From assembly GCA_009695405.1 (NCBI GenBank), contig SIAZ01000059.1, forward strand, positions 1 to 15,411: 15,411 nucleotides of DNA, in the 5' to 3' direction. The stretch comes from Pedosphaera sp. Its GTDB lineage: Bacteria > Verrucomicrobiota > Verrucomicrobiia > Limisphaerales > UBA9464. Below the pieces are notes generated by a model. It had not been told where the DNA came from. It saw nothing but the letters and a program-made list of their open reading frames with translations, and ran no database searches. The position numbers and the translations under genes are program-made. Shown piece after piece: positions 7,843-15,411 of this stretch (position 1 is the first letter of the stretch; every line of letters begins with the position of its first letter).

Positions 7843-7880
7843 ACTGTGGCAACAGCTTCCTCTGTTTCCACAGTGCTTTT
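7843..7880 (+). promoter_or_regulatory. Stable hairpin in the pheS leader, possible attenuator
   Basis: ACTGTGG (7843-7849) pairs with CCACAGT (7868-7874), and AACAG (7851-7855) with CTGTT (7862-7866), closing a CTTCCT loop; only one C-T mismatch interrupts a 12-bp stem. GCTTTTCT follows, a short and imperfect U-tract. It lies 38 bases upstream of the pheS ATG. A second small hairpin (ACCCC/GGGGT, about 7817-7834) precedes it. pheST operons in enterobacteria are attenuated by a Phe-rich leader peptide, but no such peptide with a normal start codon is visible here. Regulation is therefore inferred from the hairpin alone. Confidence 0.45.
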
Positions 7881-7912
7881 CTAAATCCATTTTCACTGAA
7901 ATTAGGCCTTTA

Positions 7913-8917
7913 ATGTCACTTCAAGACCGATTGTCTACCATCCGAGATGCCGCGGTGTCTGAGTTGATGGGTGCCCTTGATTTGCCGGCACTCGAACGTT
8001 CCAAAGGACTGTTTCTTGGTCCCGAAGGCCGGTTCACGGCTTTGATAAAGGAACTCAGTGCTCTTGCCCGTGAAGAGCGTCCTCTTGCTGGGAAAGCGAT
8101 CAATGCAGCTAAACAGGAGTTAGAAGCACTCTTGGCAGAGAAGCGAGCGACCTTGGAACGGACCGCCTCCTTGCCCAAGGAAGCGGCTGATTTCACGGCA
8201 CCCGGTCGAAGGCGTCCTCTCGGTCGATTGCATCCCCTGACCTTGGTCACCGAGGATATTGTTCGTGCCTTCAGACGATTGGGATTTGCGGTGGCCGATG
8301 GACCTGAAATTGAGGATGAGTACCACTGTTTTGATGCCCTGAATACGCCATCAGACCATCCGGCGCGTGATGCTCAGGATACCTTTTTCATTGAGACTCC
8401 GGGGCGTCCCTTGCTGCGTACCCACACGAGTTCTGTTCAGATTCGGGTGATGGAAACCATGCCCCCGCCGATCCGGATTGTGGTTCCGGGCCGAGTGTTC
8501 CGTCGTGATAACGCCGATGCCACTCATAATCCAACGTTCCACCAGATCGAGGGGCTCTACGTGGACAAGGGGGTTACCTTGGGAGATCTCAAGGGAACAG
8601 TGGAGGCCGTGTTCAAGGATGTTTTAGGTGATGATATTAAATTACGGTTTCGGCCGCATTATTTTAGCTATACTGAGCCGAGCATGGAGATTGATTTTAC
8701 GAATGCCCTAGTGAAAAAGCTGGGCAAAGATTGGTTGGAAATCGCTGGATGCGGAATGGTGCATCCCAAAGTTTTTGAAACAGTTGCTTACGATCCGGAA
8801 GTCTGGAGCGGTTGGGCGTTCGGCTTTGGTATCGAACGGATAGCCATGCTGCGGTATGGAATCACCGATATTCGGTTATTTTACGAGAATGACACCCGTT
8901 TTCTTCGGCAGTTTTGA
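7913..8917 (+). CDS. pheS: Phenylalanine--tRNA ligase alpha subunit
   Basis: This is the catalytic subunit of the (alpha-beta)2 phenylalanyl-tRNA synthetase, which activates Phe with ATP and charges tRNA-Phe. At 334 residues it has normal length. The N-terminal coiled coil that contacts tRNA covers about 1-90 (with GLFLGPEGRFTALIKEL at 32-48). Class II motif 1 begins at LHPLT (106-110). Motif 2 is RVFRRDNADATHNPTFHQIE (194-213). Motif 3 is GWAFGFGIERIAML (300-313), and FRPHYFSYTEPS at 246-257 lines the Phe pocket. The start ATG is at 7913; no strong ribosome-binding site is visible. It is separated from pheT by a secreted phosphatase-like gene instead of being contiguous with it. Confidence 0.98.
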   Translation: MSLQDRLSTIRDAAVSELMGALDLPALERSKGLFLGPEGRFTALIKELSALAREERPLAGKAINAAKQELEALLAEKRATLERTASLPKEAADFTAPGRRRPLGRLHPLTLVTEDIVRAFRRLGFAVADGPEIEDEYHCFDALNTPSDHPARDAQDTFFIETPGRPLLRTHTSSVQIRVMETMPPPIRIVVPGRVFRRDNADATHNPTFHQIEGLYVDKGVTLGDLKGTVEAVFKDVLGDDIKLRFRPHYFSYTEPSMEIDFTNALVKKLGKDWLEIAGCGMVHPKVFETVAYDPEVWSGWAFGFGIERIAMLRYGITDIRLFYENDTRFLRQF

Positions 8918-8964
8918 TGTTTTATCGAGGAACTGATCGGCGTTTGGGAGTGGTAAAGGGAATT

Positions 8965-10062
8965 ATGAATCGATTCGGTTGCATCGCTATAATTTGGCTC
9001 TTGGGTGGTGTTGCTCTCCAAGCGGCACCCGCAGAAAATATTTTTCTGATCACCGCAGACGGACTCCGTTGGCAAGAGGTTTTCCGTGGGGCTGAAGATA
9101 TGCCTCTGGGTAAGAGTTACGGCAATTTGGGCAATAGTAATGCGATTCAAAAAGAGTTTCGTCGGGTGACACCTGCCGCCTCTCGTTCGGTACTGATGCC
9201 CTTTCTGTGGGAAACAATCTTAAAAGAGGGCCAAATCTGGGGCAATCGAGATAAGCATAGTGAAGTACGCGTTTCCAACGGTTTTAATTTCTCGTATCCA
9301 GGCTACAATGAATTTCTCACAGGGGCCCCCGACGCTTCCGTGACGAGTAACGATCGGATTCTCAATCGAAACACCAATGTTTTTGAATGGATAAGTGGGC
9401 AACCCGGTTTTCAGGGGAAGGTTGCGGCGGTAGTGAACTGGGATGTGCTGCCGTGGATTTTAAATGGCCCACGATCTCGGATTCCGATTTGGAGTGGCTT
9501 TGATGTCCCTGAAGGCACAGAGCGATTGGCGGTTCCTTCCGCACTCAGTGAGATGGTGGAACGAGGGCGAACTGTGTGGGCAGGAGTTTTGCTCGATACC
9601 TTTGTGGGCTATGCCGCGAAGCATACCGTTCGCACTTTAAAACCGAGGGCGATGTATGTGTCATTTGGTGAAACCGACGACTGGGCGCACGAGGGGAATT
9701 ATGAGCGTTATCTTCGGGCGATTCACGAATTCGACCGCTTTGTCAGCGAACTGTGGACACTAGTGCAGTCGATGCCTGAATATCGTGGAAAGACTGCCTT
9801 TTTAATTTCAGTGGATCATGGTCGAGGGGCGGCCCCAGTGGCTTGGAAAACCCACGGCCGGGAGATTCCTGAATCGGCATCAATTTGGTTTGCGGCTATT
9901 GGGCCAGGGATTCCTCCACTAGGGGAACGTGCCGATACACCTCCGAGCCTGCAAGCGCAGGTGGCTGCGACTGTTGCCACTTTAGTCGGTGAAGACTTCG
10001 CAGAATCCCGTCTGGGGATTCGTCCGCCTTTCCCTCTTTTAATCTCCGCTACCCGTCCCTGA
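8965..10062 (+). CDS. Secreted alkaline-phosphatase-superfamily hydrolase (phosphodiesterase/phosphatase-like)
   Basis: This 365-residue exported protein has the two-metal alkaline phosphatase fold. A signal peptide (MNRFGCIAIIWLLGGVALQA) probably ends at the AQA/APA region, leaving mature protein in the periplasm. Metal ligands are D32 (TADGLRW), D238/D239 and H242 (ETDDWAHEG), D284-H285 (VDHGRG) and H297 (KTHGRE). By comparison with the K-T-F-P-N-H-Y segment of nucleotide pyrophosphatases, S110 in FSYPGYNEFLTG is the likely nucleophile. The substrate is unknown. I chose ATG 8965 because it starts the signal peptide and has AAAGGG 5-10 bases upstream. An ATG at 8917 overlaps the pheS TGA (TGATG) and would put 16 residues before the signal. 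Only 12 bases separate its stop from pheT, so it is inside the pheS-pheT transcription unit. Confidence 0.85.
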   Translation: MNRFGCIAIIWLLGGVALQAAPAENIFLITADGLRWQEVFRGAEDMPLGKSYGNLGNSNAIQKEFRRVTPAASRSVLMPFLWETILKEGQIWGNRDKHSEVRVSNGFNFSYPGYNEFLTGAPDASVTSNDRILNRNTNVFEWISGQPGFQGKVAAVVNWDVLPWILNGPRSRIPIWSGFDVPEGTERLAVPSALSEMVERGRTVWAGVLLDTFVGYAAKHTVRTLKPRAMYVSFGETDDWAHEGNYERYLRAIHEFDRFVSELWTLVQSMPEYRGKTAFLISVDHGRGAAPVAWKTHGREIPESASIWFAAIGPGIPPLGERADTPPSLQAQVAATVATLVGEDFAESRLGIRPPFPLLISATRP

Positions 10063-10074
10063 ATCGATCCTAGA

Positions 10075-12531
10075 ATGAAGGTCACTCTGAATTGGCTAAA
10101 ACAGTACGTCGACATCCCTTGGTCACCCGAGGAATTGACAGAACGTCTGACCCTACTTGGTGTCGAGGTTGAGGGGGTGCAGAAAATTGATGGCGAGTGG
10201 GATGGGGTGGTCGTGGCACAGATTGTTACCCGCGACAAACATCCTAATGCCGATAAACTTTCACTCTGTCGGGTCAACGATGGCACGGGCGAGCGCCAGA
10301 TTGTTTGCGGAGCTCAAAACTTCAAAGTCGGCGACAAGGTTCCTTTAATTTTACCCGGAGCATCGTTGCCGATGAAGTTGGGGGATAAAGAACTCTTTAC
10401 CATTAAGGTGGGTAAGATCCGGGGTATCGAGTCCCACGGTATGTTGTGTTCTCACGAAGAACTGGGAATTGATCCGGAATCGATTGGGCATTGTAAAGAG
10501 GATGGACTGCTTCTGTTGCGTGAGACGGCTGTTGTCGGGCAGTCTTTAGCTAGTTATCTAGGACGTTCTGGGAGTGATGTGGTGTACGATCTGGAAATCA
10601 CTCCGAATCGTCCTGACCTCACCTCATTGATCGGTATTGCCCGAGAAATAGCGGCTATTACGGGGCAACCATTGCGTCTTCCAGAGTGCCGAGTGCTTCT
10701 CGAGTGCGGCGTCACCGCAGCTTCGTTGGTTTCGGTTTCTTTGGAAGCTCCCGACCTGTGCCCCCGCTATACGGCTCGGATTATTCGCGGGGTCAAAGTA
10801 GGTCCGAGCCCCGTTTGGCTCCGGTCCGCTTTGGAAAAAGTGGGGGTGCGCAGCATCAACAATGTCGTTGATGTATCGAACTATGTCCTTTTGGAGACAG
10901 GTCACCCCCTGCACACCTTTGACTATTCTCTTATCGCTGCGGGAGCGGGTGGAAAGCCCTCGATCGTAGTACGTCGTGCCGTTTTTGAAGAATCCTTCAC
11001 CACCTTGGATGGGCGGGCTCATAGGCTAGGGCAGGAGGCTCTTTTGATTGCGGACGCCGAAAAAGGGATCGCTCTCGCTGGGTTAATGGGAGGCAGTAAT
11101 TCTGAGATTCGCGAGTCAACTGTCGATGTCCTTATTGAGTCTGCTTATTTTTCACCAGCCTCCATTCGGCGCACCTCAAAAGCATTGGGAGTGCGAACGG
11201 ATGCTAGTTATCGTTTCGAGCGAGGGGCTGATGTGGGGATCTGTGACTATGCTAGTCGACGGTGTGCCGCACTAATTCTGGAGACAGCTGGAGGGCAGTT
11301 AGCCGAAGGAAGCGTAGAGGTCTATCCTTCACCCTTTGAGCCGCATCAGTTGGCACTTCGGTATCAACGGACAGACGCCTTGACAGGTACGGTGATTTCT
11401 CCTGAAGAACAGAGTCGTATTTTGATTGGGCTAGGTTTGGTTAATGTGACCCCAATCGGAGGTTCGGTAGAGACGGCGACTTGGCTTATTCCAACCTGGC
11501 GGGTGGATTTAAAGCGGGAGGTAGATTTGATTGAAGAGGTGGTCCGTGTTTTCGGCGTGGGACGAATTCCATCGACACAGTCTCGCCGTGCTCAAGGGAG
11601 TCATCCGGCGGATGCTCATTTTGACCGTTTGACCGAAGTTCGACGCTTGTTGTCAGGGTTGGGGTTGGATGAGGCTCAGGGTCAGACACTCGTTGCGGAG
11701 GCGTCAGCACGTTGGGTAACGGAGGGCGTTGTCCTTTTATCCAACCCCTTGAGCAGTGAAATGAATGCACTGCGACCGTCGCTCTTACCTGGTTTACTGG
11801 ACACATTACGGCACAATTTAAGCCGCCGGAACGGAGATGTGCAGTTGTTTGAAATAGGTCGAGTTTTTGTGCCCCATGAGGGAGGGTTACGCGAGGGTTG
11901 GCGTTTAGCTCTGGCCTTGACGGGAGCACGGGCCCCACGTTTTTGGTCGGGTCTTGATCGTGATGCGCGCTGCGATATTCCTGATTTGAAAGGGTTGATC
12001 GAAGAGGTAATTGAGCGAATAGGATTACGTGGCATTGCTTGGATACGGCGAGCAGAACCGACGTCACTCTTTATCGAATCAGCCTCTATTGCACTAGGAG
12101 GTAAATTGGCATTGGGGCAATTGGGTCAACTCCAACCGCAATTAGGGAAATTATATGATCTTCGTGACGGCGTTTTTTTAGCTGAACTCGATTTGGATCT
12201 TTTATTTCAGCGAGGTAATTCAGCGAAATCTTTTAAGCCTTTAGCTCAATTTCCCTCTATCCAGAGGGATCTAGCGATGATTGTCGTTGAGTCGACGACG
12301 CACGATGCGGTTCTGGCAGTGATAAAGCAGGCCAAGCCAGCGCATTTAGAAACGATGGCTCTCTTTGATGTTTTCCGAGGTAAACATGTCCCAGAAGGGA
12401 GGAAGAGTTTGGCCTATTCTTTTACCTATCGGGCAGCGGACCGCACACTGAAAGATGACGAGGTGAACGCCGCACACGGTCGAGTTATCGAGGCAGTGAA
12501 AGAGGCGTTAGGTGCGGTCTTGCGCGACTGA
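10075..12531 (+). CDS. pheT: Phenylalanine--tRNA ligase beta subunit
   Basis: This is the 818-residue partner of PheS, of normal bacterial length. It contains an N-terminal MKVTLNWLKQYVD helix, an OB-fold tRNA-binding domain (about 40-150, with KHPNADKLSLCRV) and a B3/B4 editing domain (about 215-395, with RSINNVVDVSNYVL and ETGHPLHTFD) that hydrolyses Tyr-tRNA-Phe. A B5 DNA-binding-like domain (about 425-500), a pseudo-catalytic class II core (about 515-705) and a C-terminal ferredoxin-fold anticodon-binding domain (about 722-815, with FPSIQRDLAMIV) complete it. The ATG at 10075 follows the phosphatase stop by 12 bases, without a clear ribosome-binding site, suggesting translational coupling. 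No terminator hairpin is visible in the 71 bases before the convergent lipoprotein gene. Confidence 0.98.
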   Translation: MKVTLNWLKQYVDIPWSPEELTERLTLLGVEVEGVQKIDGEWDGVVVAQIVTRDKHPNADKLSLCRVNDGTGERQIVCGAQNFKVGDKVPLILPGASLPMKLGDKELFTIKVGKIRGIESHGMLCSHEELGIDPESIGHCKEDGLLLLRETAVVGQSLASYLGRSGSDVVYDLEITPNRPDLTSLIGIAREIAAITGQPLRLPECRVLLECGVTAASLVSVSLEAPDLCPRYTARIIRGVKVGPSPVWLRSALEKVGVRSINNVVDVSNYVLLETGHPLHTFDYSLIAAGAGGKPSIVVRRAVFEESFTTLDGRAHRLGQEALLIADAEKGIALAGLMGGSNSEIRESTVDVLIESAYFSPASIRRTSKALGVRTDASYRFERGADVGICDYASRRCAALILETAGGQLAEGSVEVYPSPFEPHQLALRYQRTDALTGTVISPEEQSRILIGLGLVNVTPIGGSVETATWLIPTWRVDLKREVDLIEEVVRVFGVGRIPSTQSRRAQGSHPADAHFDRLTEVRRLLSGLGLDEAQGQTLVAEASARWVTEGVVLLSNPLSSEMNALRPSLLPGLLDTLRHNLSRRNGDVQLFEIGRVFVPHEGGLREGWRLALALTGARAPRFWSGLDRDARCDIPDLKGLIEEVIERIGLRGIAWIRRAEPTSLFIESASIALGGKLALGQLGQLQPQLGKLYDLRDGVFLAELDLDLLFQRGNSAKSFKPLAQFPSIQRDLAMIVVESTTHDAVLAVIKQAKPAHLETMALFDVFRGKHVPEGRKSLAYSFTYRAADRTLKDDEVNAAHGRVIEAVKEALGAVLRD

Positions 12532-12602
12532 AGGAGTTTGCAGTCGTTCAAAGAAAATGAGATCAGACAGACGCGCTCGACCCTAGGAAGGCACTCATGA
12601 GT

Positions 12603-14654
12603 TCATCGCTGGGTTGTTGTGAGCCATGATCGGATGGCGGCGGCCTGTGGATGAGTTGGTTCGAGTACTAAAACGGTTTGGTAATGTCGGCGGGCGCTAG
12701 CGATATTCTGGAGTTCGCCTGCGTACAATCCCGCGGCGGCGAGATGGAGAGAAGAATCGGAAGGGAAAGTTTGCAGGATCCCCTCTAATTGTGCCGCTGA
12801 ATCCGTGAAGAACCCAGAATTCAGCAGAGCGAGAGCGAAGGTCTTCTGAGATTCGAGTTCCTTTGGCTTGATCTGGAGCGCGTTTTCGCAGGACAACAGT
12901 GCGAGAGGTAGATTACCCTGATTCAAGGCCAGAAGTGCCAAGTTGTGGTGGGCTGCGTGATGAGTAGGATCGAGCGCAATTGTCTTCCGATATCCGTTGA
13001 TAGCCTCAGTGAGAGCCCCTTTTTGATGCGCTACCGCGGCTACCTTGAATTGAACTTCTGCGGAGGCGCGATCACCGGGCTTTAGTGGAGAGGTGAGTTG
13101 TGCCGTATAGCGCCGAGGCGAAGAAGGTTCGAGACGGGTAATCGGCATCGACACAAGGGGTCTTAGGTCGGGAGTTTTGGGCTTGAGATCTATAACCGGA
13201 ACTGGAAGAGGGGTGGTCTTTTTGGAAATGACTTTTGGAACGAGTTTAGGAGTGATTTTAGGAAGAACTGGCGAGGGTTGGCGGGAGACTTGCTCGCTCG
13301 AATTAGTCGAATCTTTACGGAACCATTTTATCGGATTTGACCAGTTGGCTGGATTCACTCGCTTCCAGACAGATCGTTTTTTAAGGGAGACCTCAGTACT
13401 AGGATCGGGTTGATCGTCAGGAAGGGCTTGGTTCGGGGTATCAATTACTGGTAACGCCACGACTTCCGACGAGCCAAGTTTTTTGGGAGACTGAGAGAGT
13501 GGAAGTGCCGGTGTGGTTGGGGATAGGATTGGAGCACGGACAGGAAGAAGCGGTGGTTCTTCGGCGATCTGGATGACTTCTTGCGGCGGCGGTGACGGTA
13601 ATGAGGAAGGAAGAGAGAGTTTAGTCGGAGGCTCGAGTCGAGGTTGAGTTGAGGTAACCGCGGAAACCGCAAGGGGGACAGACGTGGCGGGAAGATCAAC
13701 CGATTTAGAAGGAAAAGTAACTGCGACGTTGGTGGGGACGGTAGGAAGAGGTGGGCGTACCGGAGTGAGGTTGGCCATGGGGCGGGGGGCAACGGCGGCG
13801 CGCGGGGGCGAAAACACGGAATTGGATTGTGAAAGGGTCAGCGGCAAATTCGTGACGGAAGTGAGGGCGAGCGTGACAGGGAGGCTAGGGGAGGGGAGGT
13901 TAGGGCGGGTTGGTGGGGCCGGGTTGAACTGAGCGGTTAAGTGCAGAACGATCTCAGCAACGGCGTCGGACCGATTTGTTTTGAGCCACAGACTATAGTT
14001 AGTGAGGGCACTCTTGCGATCGCCGAGATACTGGTGCTGTAAGATGGCTAGGTTGAGGAGAGAGGGTTGATGACTTCCGTCTAATTTTCGAGCCCAGAGG
14101 AAGCGGTCTTGAGCCTCTCGATAGCGTCGTTTTTGGATGCTGATAAGTCCAAGCGTGTTCCAGTCTTCAGCAGCGGTTGCATTGAGACGTTTCGCGTTGG
14201 CAAAGCTCCGTTCGGCATCATCGATTTTCTTTGATTGATATTGAACGGTTGCCAAGCGAGCCCACGAATGGCCTTCATTTGGATTAGCAGCTAGGTAGGT
14301 GCGTAGGTGCCGCTCGGCTTCTAACCAATCGCTTTTGGCTTCGGCGAGGAGAGCTAAATTGTAGTTGGCGGCGAGTAGAGAAGTATCGATCTCGATGGCT
14401 CGCAGGTAGGCAAGCTTAGCGTCATCGTTGCGTCCCACGGTTTGGTAACCGACGCCCAGTTGATTCAGAGCTAGGGCATTACCGGGGAGAGTTTCGACGG
14501 CTATCTCTAGCATCTGCACGGCTTCGTTGGTCAAGCCGCTGTTGAGTAGTTCTGTTCCCTTGACGAGGGCCGTGTCACCCGAGGGTTTGCACCCGCCAGC
14601 AATCCAAGCTAAGGCCAAAACGGCAATTATCTGGAGCATCGTGCGTTTTAGCAT
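12603..14654 (-). CDS. TPR lipoprotein with Pro/Ser/Thr-rich linker
   Basis: This 683-residue protein begins with a lipoprotein signal whose lipobox IAGGC puts the acylated Cys at position 22, followed by KPSGD. About six tetratricopeptide repeats cover residues 27-225 (for example AVQMLEIAVETLPGNALALNQLG and WNTLGLISIQKRRYREAQDRF). Residues 245-525 are low complexity, dominated by Pro, Ser, Thr, Val and Leu. Within them, WKRVNPANWSNPIKWF at 430-445 is an aromatic/basic island. A second TPR block (about 530-677) closes the protein. TPR proteins scaffold complexes, so a role in envelope assembly is possible, but nothing in the sequence names a partner. The ATG at 14652-14654 is followed by MLKRTMLQIIAVLALAW, a typical signal. 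It lies downstream of tRNA-Leu on the same strand. Confidence 0.85.
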   Translation of the reverse strand: MLKRTMLQIIAVLALAWIAGGCKPSGDTALVKGTELLNSGLTNEAVQMLEIAVETLPGNALALNQLGVGYQTVGRNDDAKLAYLRAIEIDTSLLAANYNLALLAEAKSDWLEAERHLRTYLAANPNEGHSWARLATVQYQSKKIDDAERSFANAKRLNATAAEDWNTLGLISIQKRRYREAQDRFLWARKLDGSHQPSLLNLAILQHQYLGDRKSALTNYSLWLKTNRSDAVAEIVLHLTAQFNPAPPTRPNLPSPSLPVTLALTSVTNLPLTLSQSNSVFSPPRAAVAPRPMANLTPVRPPLPTVPTNVAVTFPSKSVDLPATSVPLAVSAVTSTQPRLEPPTKLSLPSSLPSPPPQEVIQIAEEPPLLPVRAPILSPTTPALPLSQSPKKLGSSEVVALPVIDTPNQALPDDQPDPSTEVSLKKRSVWKRVNPANWSNPIKWFRKDSTNSSEQVSRQPSPVLPKITPKLVPKVISKKTTPLPVPVIDLKPKTPDLRPLVSMPITRLEPSSPRRYTAQLTSPLKPGDRASAEVQFKVAAVAHQKGALTEAINGYRKTIALDPTHHAAHHNLALLALNQGNLPLALLSCENALQIKPKELESQKTFALALLNSGFFTDSAAQLEGILQTFPSDSSLHLAAAGLYAGELQNIASARRHYQTVLVLEPTHPQAAAIRSWLTTTQR

Positions 14655-14736
14655 AGGTGAGTGCGGGTTGAGCGATAGAAAGATCGAGTAGAGAGGAGAA
14701 GTAAGAAAGGAGCGAATCAGACGGTGTCTCTAGGAG

Positions 14737-14821
14737 TGGTGGGCGCGACAGGAGTTGAACCTGCAAGGCTTGCGCCAATGGATCCTAAGTCCATCGTGTC
14801 TGCCAATTCCACCACGCGCCC
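14737..14821 (-). tRNA. tRNA-Leu (anticodon UAG), CCA encoded
   Basis: The minus strand folds as a class II tRNA. The acceptor stem GGGCGCG/CGCGCCC is followed by discriminator A and an encoded CCA. The D region contains GGTGGAATTGGCAGAC, typical of leucine tRNAs. The anticodon arm ATGGA-CTTAGGA-TCCAT gives anticodon UAG, which reads CUA and probably other CUN codons. A long variable arm (GGC-GCAA-GCC) and a T arm with loop TTCAACT complete the structure. It lies 82 bases upstream of the TPR lipoprotein gene and could share a primary transcript with it. Confidence 0.95.
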
Positions 14822-14843
14822 ATTTTGTTTGACCTGCGCACCA

Positions 14844-14849
14844 ACATTA
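14844..14849 (-). promoter_or_regulatory. Possible -10 element of tRNA-Leu
   Basis: The minus strand reads TAATGT here, about 25 bases before the first tRNA base, with the weak -35-like CTTACC 17 bases further upstream. Position fits a short tRNA leader, but both hexamers are poor matches to consensus. Confidence 0.25.
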
Positions 14850-15270
14850 TTTGTCCGGCGCACGGAGGTAAGTAAATCGACTTCTGAAGTGTTTGCCAAC
14901 AACGGATGATAGTTCATTGCGTTTTGCTGGATGAGACGAGTCCCGCCGACTAAAAGAAACTGGTTTATCCAGCGAACTGAACGGTTCACTGCTGAATGCC
15001 AAGGAAAAGGGGGTTGAGTTGTTTTTGGGCTTTGACCCTTTTCGATCTCTAACAGAGAACAAATGCAATAGTTTGGGCTTGAACGAAGTTAGAGTTCTTT
15101 ATCGTTGCGGCCTAGTTTCGACCTGAGGATTTTAGAAGTGCCATCGACGATCTCACCTCCGACATCTCCAAGTATCCGAACTTGACGGCGAACTGCACGA
15201 AAAGAGGTTGAACTCAGGTTGAAAAGGCCCCGAGGCGTGAGGACCATTTGGGCTGTGGTCGCACGCCGTA

Positions 15271-15343
15271 ACTCAAAAGGGGGTGTTACCCAAGACGAGG
15301 CCGGAAAATGCTCCGGTTGACTCAAAAGTGGTGTTACCCAAAG
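15271..15343. repeat. Pair of near-identical direct repeats (22-23 bp)
   Basis: ACTCAAAAGGGGGTGTTACC followed by CAA (from 15271) and ACTCAAAAGTGGTGTTACCC followed by AA (from 15320) differ by one base and one indel, and start 49 bases apart. Closely spaced copies of a sequence of this size are typical of transposase-binding sites at insertion sequence ends or of operator pairs. The motif has no match elsewhere in the window that I could see. Confidence 0.7.
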
Positions 15344-15361
15344 TCCCCTGAAATTTGGAAG

Positions 15362-15401
15362 CGAAGGAAGCCGGGGCCCGGTGGCAGTCCGGCCTCCTTC
15401 G
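15362..15401. repeat. Long hairpin at right window edge
   Basis: CGAAGGA (15362-15368) pairs with TCCTTCG (15395-15401) and GCCGG (15370-15374) with CCGGC (15389-15393), separated by one A-C mismatch and closing a GC-rich 14-base loop. The following TTCCCGTTTC is a poor T-tract, so a terminator is possible but not clear. It begins 19 bases after the second direct repeat. Confidence 0.6.
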
Positions 15402-15411
15402 TTCCCGTTTC

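Larger units (their letters stand above)
14822..15411. other. Right-hand region without a supportable gene
   Basis: About 590 bases upstream of tRNA-Leu contain no gene I can support. A 78-codon minus-strand frame (15089-15325, TTG start) has no domain, no ribosome-binding site, and its first codons lie inside a repeat. The region's visible content is a pair of direct repeats at 15271-15343 and a hairpin at 15362-15401, both listed separately. This may be the flank of a mobile element that continues to the right. Confidence 0.5.

Noticed and set aside
7814..7880. T-box riboswitch upstream of pheS, suggested by GGGGTGGTGGTAAC
   Set aside because: The conserved T-box sequence and its paired antiterminator are absent; the resemblance is limited to a few G-rich bases.
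12593..12602. Palindrome ACTCATGAGT between pheT and the lipoprotein gene
   Set aside because: Ten bases without a loop or T-tract; too short to call a terminator or operator.
14737..14821. tRNA with anticodon UAG as a possible amber suppressor for the two TAG codons
   Set aside because: Anticodon UAG reads CUA leucine codons; reading UAG would need anticodon CUA. The tRNA is an ordinary tRNA-Leu.
15089..15325. 78-codon minus-strand frame with TTG start
   Set aside because: No recognisable domain or ribosome-binding site, and its start lies inside the direct repeat; the frame may be fortuitous.
1..15411. CRISPR array, rRNA genes, phage or toxin-antitoxin genes
   Set aside because: No regularly spaced repeats beyond the two-copy pair, no rRNA-like sequence and no such protein families were seen.

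Overview
The window looks like a chromosomal segment of a Verrucomicrobiota-type bacterium, possibly of the Pedosphaera/Limisphaera group. This is an inference from three things: a stand-alone pseudopilin-like gene with an N-terminal methylation motif and a C-terminal 'DGHxEW' signature, the rpmI-rplT-pheS...pheT core cluster, and moderate GC content with TGA-rich stop codons. No rRNA or other decisive marker is present, so the phylum is a working assumption.

Left part (1-3150, accessory). The window opens with the last 38 codons of a probable ISKra4-like transposase. Next comes an intact enolase-superfamily (mandelate-racemase subgroup) dehydratase or epimerase. A 490-bp gap follows, then a pseudopilin-like gene (1889-2692) that reads in one frame from prepilin signal to C-terminal signature but is interrupted by two TAG codons. 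About 460 bp without a supportable gene follows.

Middle part (3152-6931, minus strand). A large fused protein joins a GH-A-like (beta/alpha)8 glycosidase domain to a GT2 glycosyltransferase and C-terminal membrane segments; it starts with TTG. Upstream of it lies a serine O-acetyltransferase (GTG start) whose last residue is isoleucine, as in enzymes that dock into cysteine synthase.

Core part (7057-12531, plus strand). rpmI and rplT are followed by a strong intrinsic terminator. A leader with a second, attenuator-like hairpin precedes pheS. A secreted alkaline-phosphatase-superfamily hydrolase sits between pheS and pheT, almost without gaps, so the two subunits of phenylalanyl-tRNA synthetase appear to be co-transcribed with an unrelated exported enzyme. 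infC is not upstream of rpmI; the divergent serine acetyltransferase gene is there instead.

Right part (12603-15411, minus strand). A TPR lipoprotein carries two blocks of TPRs separated by a roughly 270-residue Pro/Ser/Thr-rich linker. tRNA-Leu(UAG) with an encoded CCA lies upstream of it. The last 590 bp hold no supportable gene, but contain a pair of near-identical direct repeats of 22-23 bp and a long hairpin at the window edge.

The observations most worth following up are the two-amber pseudopilin gene, the GH-GT2 fusion, the phosphatase gene splitting pheS from pheT, the hairpin leader of pheS, and the repeat/hairpin cluster at the right edge. None of the ten intact or partial genes ends in TAG, which is why the amber codons in the pseudopilin gene deserve a check beyond simply calling it a pseudogene.
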